A stretch of DNA of 11,850 bases from Spirochaetia bacterium (GCA_021736505.1 JAIPFU010000038.1:1-11850); one strand, 5' to 3'; shown: positions 1-6,412, counted from the stretch's first letter. Program-made: numbers and translations. The notes: a model not told the origin generated them from the letters alone.

Positions 1-20
1 TCCAGCTGAGCTATGGGTAC
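1..20 (-). tRNA. tRNA gene, 5' fragment only (cut by window edge), possibly tRNA-Arg
   Basis: Read on the minus strand, these 20 bases give a 7-base acceptor strand (GTACCCA), the universal TA linker and the start of a D arm (GCTCAGCTGGA). This is the standard 5' end of a class I tRNA. The anticodon lies outside the window, so the identity cannot be read. Arginine is a guess, from the resemblance of the start and because tRNA-Ser(GCU) followed by tRNA-Arg is a common bacterial order. It begins only 7 bases after the 3' end of tRNA-Ser(GCU), so the two are probably cotranscribed. Confidence 0.75.
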
Positions 21-27
21 ATAAAAA

Positions 28-114
28 CGGAGAGGGAGGGATTCGAACCCTCGGTACCGTTACCAGTACAACTCCTTAGCAGGGAGCCCGATTCAACCGC
101 TCTCGCACCTCTCC
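28..114 (-). tRNA. tRNA-Ser (anticodon GCU)
   Basis: The minus strand folds as a class II tRNA. GGAGAGG pairs with CCTCTCC as the acceptor stem, followed by a D arm and an anticodon arm GCTCC/GGAGT whose loop CTGCTAA carries anticodon GCT. A long variable arm follows, then a T arm GAGGG-TTCGAAT-CCCTC. The long variable arm together with GCU identifies serine (codons AGU/AGC). The discriminator is G, and CCA is not encoded because the sequence continues GTTTTT. A weak -10-like TAGAAT lies on the minus strand at 127-132 without a good -35, so readthrough from the upstream tRNA-Ser(UGA) promoter is also possible. Confidence 0.97.
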
Positions 115-224
115 ATTGCATTGCAGATTCTAAAAAAATAACGCTGATACCCACTTTCCGCTTATCTGCCGAAGACGGAAAAATAAGAAAAACCACTGAA
201 ATTCAGCCGTTTCCTTCAGCGAAA

Positions 225-309
225 CGGAGAGGGTGGGATTCGAACCCACGGAGCCTCTCGGCTCAACGGTTTTCAAGACCGCCTCCTTCGACCACTCGGA
301 CACCTCTCC
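225..309 (-). tRNA. tRNA-Ser (anticodon UGA)
   Basis: This second class II tRNA on the minus strand shares the GGAGAGG/CCTCTCC acceptor stem with the neighbouring tRNA-Ser. Its anticodon loop CTTGAAA carries anticodon TGA (reads UCA and other UCN codons). It has a long variable arm and a T arm GTGGG-TTCGAAT-CCCAC. The discriminator is G and CCA is not encoded. The shared acceptor end fits recognition of both tRNAs by the same seryl-tRNA synthetase. A strong promoter lies just upstream at 323-351. The 110 bases before tRNA-Ser(GCU) contain T-rich stretches but no convincing terminator. Confidence 0.97.
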
Positions 310-322
310 AAATCGGTGTTTT

Positions 323-351
323 ACTATATAGACCATAAAAAAGTTTGTCAA
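323..351 (-). promoter_or_regulatory. sigma70-type promoter of tRNA-Ser(UGA)
   Basis: On the minus strand, TTGACA (346-351) and TATAGT (323-328) are separated by exactly 17 bases. The predicted start near 316 lies about 7 bases before the mature tRNA 5' end at 309. A perfect -35, near-perfect -10 and ideal spacing fit a strong stable-RNA promoter. Confidence 0.85.
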
Positions 352-394
352 TACAAGAGCCCTTCATGTAACCGGTCTTTTCTCATCCGGAAAT

Positions 395-443
395 GATATT
401 GTCAAAGTATAACGGAAGTGATTTTGTCACAACATAACGTAAG
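395..443. repeat. imperfect direct repeat, two 24-base copies, period 25
   Basis: Copies at 395-418 and 420-443 match at 19 of 24 positions. Both contain TTGTCA followed by an ATAACG core. A further partial TATTGTG lies at about 453. The repeat sits in the 207-base gap between tRNA-Ser(UGA) and the hepT-like gene, where no coding region is seen. Repeated TTGTCA-type arms can occur at insertion-sequence ends, but no transposase is present, so that origin is only a possibility. Confidence 0.5.
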
Positions 444-516
444 GACAAATAATATTGTGCGTGACAGAGATGACAGAGAATAGAGAATTGAACTGATGAA
501 TGCAGTGAACAAATAA

Positions 517-990
517 TTAAATTCTGCGAAGAAAATCAGAAAAAATGCGTAAATCTTCAAGTACATGGGGATGCGCTTCATAGAGTTTCTTTTCTAGAAA
601 TTCAATGCGATCCCAGTCATATTCCATTTCAAAATAATATCTTCGAAAATGTCTGAATTTCAGCAGTTCAAGCAGGCGGTTATAATTTGCATCAGAAACA
701 ACCGCAGGTCTAATTCCCTCAATAGAGAGGTTCATCTTGTCCAGTAAAGCTTTATGCCATTTACTCTGATCCAAATTGTTTTCAAAAACTTGAGATATTC
801 TGAATAAGACAGTTTCCAGACAAGTATAATAGTTATCCAGAATTCCTGCGATCATCAAAGCTGAGGACTGTGTTTTGCCGATTTTTGGAATATCATCGAC
901 ATATACTTTATCAAGAAGCTTTATTATTTTTTCAAGATGTGAGCTGTTTTTCTGAATAAGACCTAAAAGTTCCTGTATCCTACTGTTCAT
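517..990 (-). CDS. HepT-like HEPN-domain protein, toxin partner of the MNT gene, with altered active site
   Basis: This 157-residue, mostly helical protein sits directly behind a minimal nucleotidyltransferase gene, the classic MntA-HepT toxin-antitoxin layout. In that family HepT is a HEPN ribonuclease that MntA neutralises by adding AMP groups to a tyrosine beside the RX4HXY active site. Residues 108-129 (about LELLKFRHFRRYYF onward) align with the conserved HEPN segment, and the following EYDWDR also fits. Here the motif reads R113-HFRR-Y118-Y119-F120, so the expected His is Tyr and the expected Tyr is Phe. The start was chosen as the ATG at 990, which overlaps the end of the upstream gene by 11 bases and has AAAGGG about 12 bases upstream. 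An in-frame extension to 1062 lies inside the upstream gene and is unlikely. Family assignment is good; toxin activity is doubtful. Confidence 0.82.
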   Translation of the reverse strand: MNSRIQELLGLIQKNSSHLEKIIKLLDKVYVDDIPKIGKTQSSALMIAGILDNYYTCLETVLFRISQVFENNLDQSKWHKALLDKMNLSIEGIRPAVVSDANYNRLLELLKFRHFRRYYFEMEYDWDRIEFLEKKLYEAHPHVLEDLRIFSDFLRRI

Positions 991-1363
991 ATATGAGTTT
1001 TCCCTTTCTTTTAATATGCTCCGCATCTGCCGGATCAATTTTTTCCAATTCAATGATATCAACAGGGAAACTAGTCATCTCCATAGCATCTCCCAGTAGA
1101 GCAAAGTATTCTTCAGGACCGGATAGACCTTCAAGAGCAATATCTATATCTGAAATCTCGCTAAACTGAGAAGAATCTATCAGCGAACCCCATTGATATA
1201 TTTTTTCCGGATGATAGGTTTTAATGATGTGGTCAACAATCTGCTGAAAATCTCTGCAAGCCTGATTCCATTGAGACAGCAGACGGTTGTGTCGTTCTTT
1301 TTCTTTTTTTATAAGAAATGCACGTACTTTTTCCATGTCAACAGATTTCTCATTCTTGATCAT
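980..1363 (-). CDS. mntA: MntA-like minimal nucleotidyltransferase (antitoxin of HEPN/MNT pair)
   Basis: This 127-residue protein belongs to the DNA polymerase beta-like minimal nucleotidyltransferase superfamily. The core motif is visible as W58-G59-S60 followed after 11 residues by D72-I-D74 (sequence SDIDIALEG). A third likely metal ligand is D102 in FPVDIIELE. Known relatives AMPylate their HepT partner and so block its RNase activity. Residues 1-40 form a basic helical N-terminus. The ATG at 1363 is preceded by AGGAG at a normal spacing. The gene ends 11 bases inside the hepT-like gene, so the two are translationally linked with the antitoxin gene first. All catalytic residues appear present, in contrast to the partner. 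The region is AT-rich compared with the plus-strand operon, which suggests acquisition by transfer. Confidence 0.88.
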   Translation of the reverse strand: MIKNEKSVDMEKVRAFLIKKEKERHNRLLSQWNQACRDFQQIVDHIIKTYHPEKIYQWGSLIDSSQFSEISDIDIALEGLSGPEEYFALLGDAMEMTSFPVDIIELEKIDPADAEHIKRKGKLIYEQ

Positions 1364-1384
1364 GCCTATCTCCTACATTCCTCT

Positions 1385-1438
1385 CAAGTACAGGTTCCTC
1401 TGAAGCACAGATACATTATCTTGTCTTGGCTGTACTTG
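1385..1438. promoter_or_regulatory. inverted repeat upstream of mntA, candidate operator
   Basis: CAAGTACAG (1385-1393) and CTGTACTTG (1430-1438) form a perfect 9-base inverted repeat with a 36-base gap, about 22-75 bases upstream of the mntA start. A third direct copy lies at 1525-1533. The placement suits a regulator site for the toxin-antitoxin operon, but no DNA-binding partner is encoded in this module, so the role is inferred only. Confidence 0.3.
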
Positions 1439-1586
1439 GGCTGTGATTCCGCTGAGGATAAAAAGGCAATGGTATTGTACAGTGACAGCAGGCAGATACT
1501 GAAAAAAACTATCCATTATCCCTCCAAGTACAGTATACCACAATCAAGCTTTGCTCTGCTAGAATTAGCATATAAAATTTTTACAG

Positions 1587-1620
1587 GCGGCTTGCCCATG
1601 GAAGCGGCTTGCCCCTGGAA
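1587..1620. repeat. 17-base tandem duplication
   Basis: GCGGCTTGCCCATGGAA (1587-1603) is followed at once by the same 17 bases with one change (A to C at the twelfth base, 1604-1620). It lies in non-coding DNA, and no function is apparent. Confidence 0.8.
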
Positions 1621-1694
1621 ATTGATACCTTTCATTCTTTCTAGTGGTATTCGGAAGTGATAAGTGATTTATGTTTGTCCGGCTCAAGGATTCA

Positions 1695-1764
1695 GGGGGC
1701 TGATTCAATGGGCTGGTTTAGGGGGCTGATTCAATGGGCTGGTTCAAGGGACTGATTCAGGGGG
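1695..1764. repeat. tandem repeat of alternating 13-base units (26-base higher-order period)
   Basis: Five 13-base units run from 1700 to 1764. Type A is CTGATTCAATGGG (1700-1712, 1726-1738, variant at 1752-1764). Type B is CTGGTTTAGGGGG (1713-1725) or CTGGTTCAAGGGA (1739-1751). The A-B order gives a 26-base period. A degenerate unit (CTCAAGGATTCAGGGGG) precedes it. The array ends 8 bases from the stop codon of the minus-strand Nudix gene, so it forms the start of that gene's 3' untranslated region. Confidence 0.85.
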
Positions 1765-1772
1765 GGTGGAAC

Positions 1773-2699
1773 TTACCGGTCCCGAAAATCGAGGTGCTTG
1801 CTCAGCATTTCTTCGCCGTCGAAGATAAACTTTCCCTCAAAAAACTGTCCCTCCATGGCCTTGGGAAGCCAGTGAATATCGTCAGCCCACATTTTGTCGT
1901 AGGGTATTTCCGTCTCTTTAACCCAGAAAGGATCGGCTTCATCCGTTTCATGCATCGAACCTGTATAGTCATCCGCAAAAAAGATATAGCCCCTCAGGGA
2001 ATACCCGTCAACAAACTGAAAATTGAGAATTCCCACTTGGACGAGATTTGATGGAGTGATTCCGGTTTCCTCTTCTGTCTCCCGGACAGCGGCTTCTGCA
2101 GCGGTTTCATCCTCTTCTATCCTTCCTCCGGGTGCATTAACCATACCTTTCCCCAGTCCGGTTTTCTTATTAATGAGGAGCACTTCACCATCCTTGAAAA
2201 TATAACAGAGTACGGCGGTTTCCTGCGGTTCCCAGAGATCCCAGTCGATGTCATCCACGTCTCGAGCTTCTTCAGGGTGTTCAAGCAGGTCGATCTCTTC
2301 GTCATCATCCGTATCATCCGCTTCTTCATCTTTATACAAGTCCGGATACAGTTCTTTTCTGCAGTCCTTACACAGGTTGTCATCGTGGTAGAATATAGTA
2401 TCCATGTCCAGTTTTTTTCCGCAGGATGCGCAGCGGTACTTAAATAGTAATATCTTATTTCTGATCATGTAAGCGACACCGATCATGATCAGTAAAGCGA
2501 TGATTCCTGTCCACTGAGGCAATCCCATGGTAAGGATTACGGCTATCATAACATTGAGGCCCAGCACCAGCGAAGCTATCAGCAGTGTAGCCATGCGTTT
2601 CTTTTCTGCGGTTGCCGTATGCTTTCTCTGGAAAAGATTCAGGGCAAGAACAGCAATTATCACCCAATATAGTTCGGAATTTATGTTTTCTAAAATCAT
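1773..2699 (-). CDS. membrane-anchored, zinc-knuckle Nudix hydrolase of the MTH1 (8-oxo-dGTP diphosphatase) type
   Basis: This 308-residue protein has a layered architecture. Three hydrophobic segments lie at about 9-23, 36-58 and 61-79. A four-cysteine knuckle follows (C90-A-S-C93 and C110-K-D-C113), then a strongly acidic linker at about 123-145, and a C-terminal Nudix domain from about 160 to 305. The Nudix box GX5EX7REUXEEXGU is complete at 192-214 (G192, E198, R206, E207, E210, E211, G213). The later MWADD (270-274) and the segment to FIFDGEEML resemble the MTH1 family, where the equivalent Trp and two Asp residues contact the oxidised purine base. The inferred role is hydrolysis of oxidised purine nucleotides at the membrane. 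The ATG at 2699 is used here; an in-frame TTG at 2735 would add 12 residues. Neither has a strong ribosome site. The gene is divergent from deoC. Confidence 0.85.
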   Translation of the reverse strand: MILENINSELYWVIIAVLALNLFQRKHTATAEKKRMATLLIASLVLGLNVMIAVILTMGLPQWTGIIALLIMIGVAYMIRNKILLFKYRCASCGKKLDMDTIFYHDDNLCKDCRKELYPDLYKDEEADDTDDDEEIDLLEHPEEARDVDDIDWDLWEPQETAVLCYIFKDGEVLLINKKTGLGKGMVNAPGGRIEEDETAAEAAVRETEEETGITPSNLVQVGILNFQFVDGYSLRGYIFFADDYTGSMHETDEADPFWVKETEIPYDKMWADDIHWLPKAMEGQFFEGKFIFDGEEMLSKHLDFRDR

Positions 2700-2842
2700 A
2701 GGTTTGAGACTAACTGCGAAAGGCGATAAGGTCAAGTATCAGGTCCATGCAAAGACGATATCACAAACAAAATTGCTATGCTGAGCAGTCTATCACAATA
2801 TGCTTTACCGGCTTATCGCTCTGTGTTTTTTACGAATCATTG

Positions 2843-2871
2843 TTGTGAGCCTATCTAAAATGCTATATACT
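2843..2871 (+). promoter_or_regulatory. sigma70-type promoter for deoC
   Basis: TTGTGA (2843-2848) and TATACT (2866-2871) are 17 bases apart, four and five matches of six to consensus. Transcription would start near 2878, giving a leader of about 100 bases before the deoC ATG. TATCTAAA in the spacer (2852-2859) recurs inverted as TTTAGATA at 2921-2928. This could be a regulator site, but in AT-rich DNA it may be chance. Confidence 0.65.
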
Positions 2872-2976
2872 TTACAAGGTGTATTTTGCATAGTGAGACA
2901 TAGAGAAAGCGTCTATAAAGTTTAGATAATGAGAGTTTACATAAAGAAGAAAAATTCAAAATAGGGGCAATTAATT

Positions 2977-3717
2977 ATGGAAAAAACAGGAAAAAAAGAA
3001 AACACAGAAAAAAAAGCGGGTATAAGCATGACAGATGTGCAGAATATGGATAAACAGACCTTGGCATCATATATTGATCACACACTTCTGAAACCGGAAG
3101 CAGGGAAAAGCCGCATAGATGCTTTATGTGATGAAGCTGCGGAGTATAAATTCTGTTCAGTCTGCATCAATCCAGTCTGGGTGGCTCATTGTGCTGAACG
3201 CCTTGCAGGCACGGGAGTAAAGGTCTGCACCGTAGTAGGATTCCCCCTAGGTGCTGTGACCTCGGAAACAAAAGTCCAGCAGACAGTCCAAGCAGTCCAG
3301 GAAGGGGCGGATGAAATCGATATGGTAATCAATATTGGAGCATTGAAGGATGCTGATGCCTACGCCTTCGAACAGGACATACGTGAAGTGCGCAGAGCCT
3401 GCAGCGGCAAACTGCTGAAAGTAATCATCGAAACATGCCTGCTTACGGAGGATGAGAAGATAACAGCCTGCAGAGCTGCACAGACTGCGGGTGCAGATTT
3501 TGTGAAGACCTCTACAGGCTTTTCAACCGGCGGAGCCCTTACGGAAGATGTTGCCCTGATGCGGAAGACAGTCGGCCCGGAAATGGGTGTGAAGGCCTCC
3601 GGCGGTATTCGCAGTTTTGAAGATGCCCGAGCCATGATAGAAGCTGGAGCAACAAGACTCGGCGCCAGTTCCGGAGTGGCTATCCTGAATGGACTCAGCA
3701 CAGACAGCGATTATTAA
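2977..3717 (+). CDS. deoC: deoxyribose-phosphate aldolase
   Basis: DeoC splits 2-deoxy-D-ribose-5-phosphate into acetaldehyde and glyceraldehyde-3-phosphate, the last step of deoxynucleoside breakdown in the cytoplasm. The 246 residues form a class I aldolase TIM barrel. The Schiff-base lysine is K177 in [13 protein letters not shown], the helper lysine is K206 in GVKASGGIR, and the catalytic aspartate is D115 in [10 protein letters not shown]. Other family blocks are YIDHTLLKP (32-40) and VVGFPLGA (86-93). Residues 1-17 are a lysine-rich extension not needed by the family. An internal ATG at 3028 could be an alternative start, but the ATG at 2977 has AGGGG nine bases upstream and is preferred. 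It leads a group with a thymidine-kinase-like gene and pdp, which supply and compete for the same deoxyribosyl units. Confidence 0.97.
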   Translation: MEKTGKKENTEKKAGISMTDVQNMDKQTLASYIDHTLLKPEAGKSRIDALCDEAAEYKFCSVCINPVWVAHCAERLAGTGVKVCTVVGFPLGAVTSETKVQQTVQAVQEGADEIDMVINIGALKDADAYAFEQDIREVRRACSGKLLKVIIETCLLTEDEKITACRAAQTAGADFVKTSTGFSTGGALTEDVALMRKTVGPEMGVKASGGIRSFEDARAMIEAGATRLGASSGVAILNGLSTDSDY

Positions 3718-3727
3718 AGCGGGTATG

Positions 3728-3814
3728 ATCTCAGGATTGCAGGATCTCAGGATTGCATTATCGTTGGATTGCAGGATCCCTGGTTTCCAAGATTGCAGTA
3801 TCTCAGGATTGCAG
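3728..3814. repeat. clustered repeats of ATCTCAGGATTGC downstream of deoC
   Basis: ATCTCAGGATTGC occurs exactly at 3728-3740, 3744-3756 and 3800-3812. Partial copies lie at 3766-3776 (GGATTGCAGGA) and 3790-3797 (AGATTGCA). Unit spacing is irregular (about 14-24 bases), so it is a decayed tandem array. It starts 10 bases after the deoC stop and ends just before the ribosome site of the next gene. No stable hairpin is evident. Confidence 0.85.
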
Positions 3815-3838
3815 AAGCTTTAGACAGGAGTTAGACAT

Positions 3839-4981
3839 TTGTCGATAATTGAAAAAAACCCCAACACCGACCACTTTCTGAAAAGCCTTGGATTTCCCAG
3901 TGTTGAGGTGCATCATGCATTTACTCATTTTGATTTTACCAAGCCGTCCCGGAGAATTCTGGTTATCGGGCCCATGGGATCAGGGAAAACCGAATTTTCC
4001 GCTCGGGTTTGGAGAGATGCCAGAGTTGCCCTGGGGAAAAGCAGTACCGTTAAGCAGCTTACTTCCACCGGCAGAGCAGATCGTAGAAAAGTGTTTTTTA
4101 TTCGCTCTCTTCTGGATGCAAACCGTTTTCAGGAGTATCCTGATGATGCCTTGGCCTATCGCGGGGGCTACGAACGCTGCGGAACGCAGATTGCACGAAT
4201 CAGTGACTCCTTTTCTCTGGAGGAAGTCCTCCGGGACAACCCCGCCACAGGTACCTGGATCATTGATGAAGCCTCATTTTATGATGAGCGCTTGGTCTAT
4301 GTGGTACGGAATGCCAGCGAACAGCGGGGACTGCTCTTTATATTTCCTACCCTGATTCTTAATTTCCGGCGGGATATCTTTAACCCCACCGCTCGCTTAA
4401 TGCTGGAGACCGCCACAGATGTGATCCCTCTTACCGCATATTGCGAACATCCCGACTGTCTGGAAGACTCCTTCTATACCTATCGCTATTATCAAATAGA
4501 TGGAAAAGAGTGTCCCGCCCTCTATTTTGACCCCCTTATAGTGGTGGGCGGGGATAAGAAAAAGGAAGACTCCCTGGAGCCCAACTACTGTACCCGCTGC
4601 GATCGGCATCACTATCTGCCTGGTAAAGAGTATACCTTTTTCACCCTTAAGCCCCTGGGCGAAGAGGCTGCCGGGGGAAACACAGAAGCTCTAAAGAAGG
4701 AACTTTACGCTCTCAACTACGATATTGAAAGCTCCGAGCTGTCACGTCATCTGCATGAACGGTACAAAGGAGAAGAGGATCAGCAGGTATGTCTCAACTC
4801 CTTGAACATATCGAATATCGCCGAACGGGCGCTGATGTATCTGTACGGTGAACAGAACCTGATTCCCGAAGAACTTCTTGTCCGTTTTGTAAACGAATTG
4901 AAACTGGATCGAGATTATTTGAAAAAAACCTTGGAGGACAACCGCAGAACCGTGAACCTTGATCAGCCGATGCTGTTCTAA
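3839..4981 (+). CDS. enlarged thymidine-kinase-like P-loop protein
   Basis: This 380-residue protein resembles type II (TK1-like) thymidine kinases, which phosphorylate thymidine to dTMP for DNA synthesis. The P-loop is GPMGSGKT (44-51), where the family often has GPMFSGKT. WIIDEASF (140-147) matches the Walker B/catalytic-glutamate block with E144 as the likely base. VVGGD (235-239) matches the substrate-binding lasso. Zinc-type ligands are C202, C207, C251 and C254, with the first pair spaced unusually. Typical family length is about 190-230, so there is an extra 40 residues at the front and about 110 at the end. The extreme C-terminus is QPMLF. The start is TTG at 3839, with AGGAG eight bases upstream; the first in-frame ATG falls inside the P-loop. 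It lies 39 bases before pdp. Family membership is fairly sure; substrate is inferred from family and context. Confidence 0.78.
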   Translation: MSIIEKNPNTDHFLKSLGFPSVEVHHAFTHFDFTKPSRRILVIGPMGSGKTEFSARVWRDARVALGKSSTVKQLTSTGRADRRKVFFIRSLLDANRFQEYPDDALAYRGGYERCGTQIARISDSFSLEEVLRDNPATGTWIIDEASFYDERLVYVVRNASEQRGLLFIFPTLILNFRRDIFNPTARLMLETATDVIPLTAYCEHPDCLEDSFYTYRYYQIDGKECPALYFDPLIVVGGDKKKEDSLEPNYCTRCDRHHYLPGKEYTFFTLKPLGEEAAGGNTEALKKELYALNYDIESSELSRHLHERYKGEEDQQVCLNSLNISNIAERALMYLYGEQNLIPEELLVRFVNELKLDRDYLKKTLEDNRRTVNLDQPMLF

Positions 4982-5020
4982 ACTAAGTTTTGTGTCAGCG
5001 TAAAAAAGGAGGATAAGCCC

Positions 5021-6325
5021 ATGAGAATGCCGGAAATAATCAGAAAGAAGCAGCTGAAAAAGGAGCTGAGCCCGGAGGAGATCCGGTTTTTTGTTAACGG
5101 ATACACCCATGACGAAATACCGGATTACCAGGCCGCGGCATTGACCATGGCAATTTGGTTCAATGGGATGAGCACCGAAGAGATTGGTGAACTTACTCTG
5201 GCCATGGCAGAATCCGGCGACACCGTTGATCTCTCCTCCATCAAAGGCATAAAAGTGGACAAACACAGTTCAGGCGGCGTTGCAGATACCACCACCATAG
5301 CTGTAGGACCCCTGGTGGCGGCATGCGGCGGACGCATGGCAAAAATGTCCGGCCGCGGCCTTGCTCACAGCGGAGGAACCCTGGATAAGCTGGAGTCTAT
5401 ACCCGGTTTCTCCGTCAACCAGGACATGAAACGTTTCTCTGAGATAGTCAACACCTGCGGCGTATCTATCATTGGGCAGACGGTAAATCTTGTTCCCGCC
5501 GATAAAAAACTGTATGCCCTCAGAGATGTAACAGCTACTGTGGACAGCATGCCTCTGATTGCCGCAAGCATCATGAGCAAGAAACTCGCCGCCGGCGGTG
5601 ATAAAATCCTGCTTGATGTAAAATGGGGCTCCGGGGCATTTATGCATGCCTTAGAAAAGGCAGAAGAGCTTGCACGGATTATGGTGGATATCGGAAAGCA
5701 TGCAGGAAAAGAGACGCGTGCGATGGTCACGGATATGAATCAGCCACTAGGGAATGCAGTAGGGAACGCCTTAGAAGTTATGGAGGCCGTTGAAATACTT
5801 CGAGGGGATGTAGAGGGTGATCTCAAAGATTTGATCATGGAGCTTTCAGCACAGATACTTATCATGGGCGAGGTGCATGAGAACCGGGATGAAGCGCTGG
5901 AGGCTTTGAAGAAGGCAGTCTCCAGCGGAGCAGCAGTGGAACGCCTGAAGCAGATGATATCCCTCCACGGCGGGAATCCGGCAGTCTGCGACGACCTTTC
6001 ACTTCTCCCGCAAGCCCGAAAAACAGAATCGATTACGGCAGAATCAGCAGGATATATTACAGCAATGCAGACTGATGATATTGGAACAGCTTCTGTGATG
6101 ATTGGAGCAGGACGGGAGAAAAAAAGCGATTCAATAGATCCCGCGGTGGGCTTATGGCTGCGGAAACGTCTGGGCGACCGAGTTGAAGCCGGGGATGTTC
6201 TTGCTGATTTCTACGTGAACGATACTGCTAATTTGAATGAAGCGGCAGAACTTTTTAAAAAGGCTATAAATATCAGCGCAGCACGCCCTGAAAAAAAGCC
6301 TTTAATAGTCCGCACCCTTTCGTAA
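5021..6325 (+). CDS. pdp: pyrimidine-nucleoside phosphorylase
   Basis: The enzyme cleaves uridine, deoxyuridine or thymidine with phosphate to the free base and (deoxy)ribose-1-phosphate. Its 434 residues match the usual length of about 433. The phosphate-binding region VDKHSSGGVADTTT (79-92) and the family signature SGRGLAHSGGTLDKLE (110-125) are intact. R168, S183 and K187 correspond to the base-contacting residues known in pyrimidine-nucleoside phosphorylases. The C-terminal domain (about 340-434) is present. The ATG at 5021 has AAGGAGG eight bases upstream. The close thymidine phosphorylase DeoA is the alternative name; sequence alone cannot settle whether uridine is used. With DeoC and the kinase-like gene it forms a pyrimidine deoxynucleoside group. 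Phosphopentomutase, needed to feed DeoC, is not in view. Confidence 0.95.
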   Translation: MRMPEIIRKKQLKKELSPEEIRFFVNGYTHDEIPDYQAAALTMAIWFNGMSTEEIGELTLAMAESGDTVDLSSIKGIKVDKHSSGGVADTTTIAVGPLVAACGGRMAKMSGRGLAHSGGTLDKLESIPGFSVNQDMKRFSEIVNTCGVSIIGQTVNLVPADKKLYALRDVTATVDSMPLIAASIMSKKLAAGGDKILLDVKWGSGAFMHALEKAEELARIMVDIGKHAGKETRAMVTDMNQPLGNAVGNALEVMEAVEILRGDVEGDLKDLIMELSAQILIMGEVHENRDEALEALKKAVSSGAAVERLKQMISLHGGNPAVCDDLSLLPQARKTESITAESAGYITAMQTDDIGTASVMIGAGREKKSDSIDPAVGLWLRKRLGDRVEAGDVLADFYVNDTANLNEAAELFKKAINISAARPEKKPLIVRTLS

Positions 6326-6330
6326 AAATA

Positions 6331-6355
6331 ACGAAAAGAAAACGAAAAGAAAACG
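6331..6355. repeat. 11-base A-rich tandem repeat after pdp
   Basis: ACGAAAAGAAA is repeated exactly at 6331-6341 and 6342-6352, with ACG beginning a third copy. It starts 5 bases after the pdp stop. It is low in complexity, so it is weaker evidence for a pattern than the other arrays. Confidence 0.7.
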
Positions 6356-6412
6356 GAGCTTGCATGAAAAACAGATTTGCTTCATAATAACTCCTTCTCA
6401 AGGAGAAACAAT

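Larger units (their letters stand above)
1364..1679. other. non-coding AT-rich stretch between the TA pair and the Nudix gene
   Basis: I see no supportable gene here. The stretch holds three copies of CAAGTACAG or its complement (1385-1393, 1430-1438 inverted, 1525-1533) and a 17-base tandem duplication at 1587-1620. An open plus-strand frame runs to 1660 but mostly overlaps mntA in antisense and resembles nothing I know. The promoter of the TA operon must lie near 1370-1440 on the minus strand, but no clear -35/-10 pair is visible. Confidence 0.6.

Noticed and set aside
1..516. tRNA genes as the attachment site of a genomic island carrying the toxin-antitoxin pair
   Set aside because: The module lies on the 5' side of the tRNA genes, no duplicated tRNA 3' end is seen, and there is no integrase in the window.
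1193..1660. Open plus-strand frame of 155 codons
   Set aside because: Half of it is antisense to mntA, it shows no known motif, and it has no convincing ribosome site. The remainder is repeat-bearing non-coding DNA.
1695..1764. CRISPR array
   Set aside because: The repeats are directly adjacent with no unique spacers, and no cas genes are near.
2720..2976. Purine or other riboswitch upstream of deoC
   Set aside because: The leader of about 100 bases shows no recognisable aptamer core or terminator hairpin. Only a promoter and a weak inverted motif are supportable.
6391..6405. CTCCTT-CTC-AAGGAG hairpin after pdp as a terminator
   Set aside because: The stem is only six pairs and no T run follows. 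It lies just before the next promoter, so no terminator is called.
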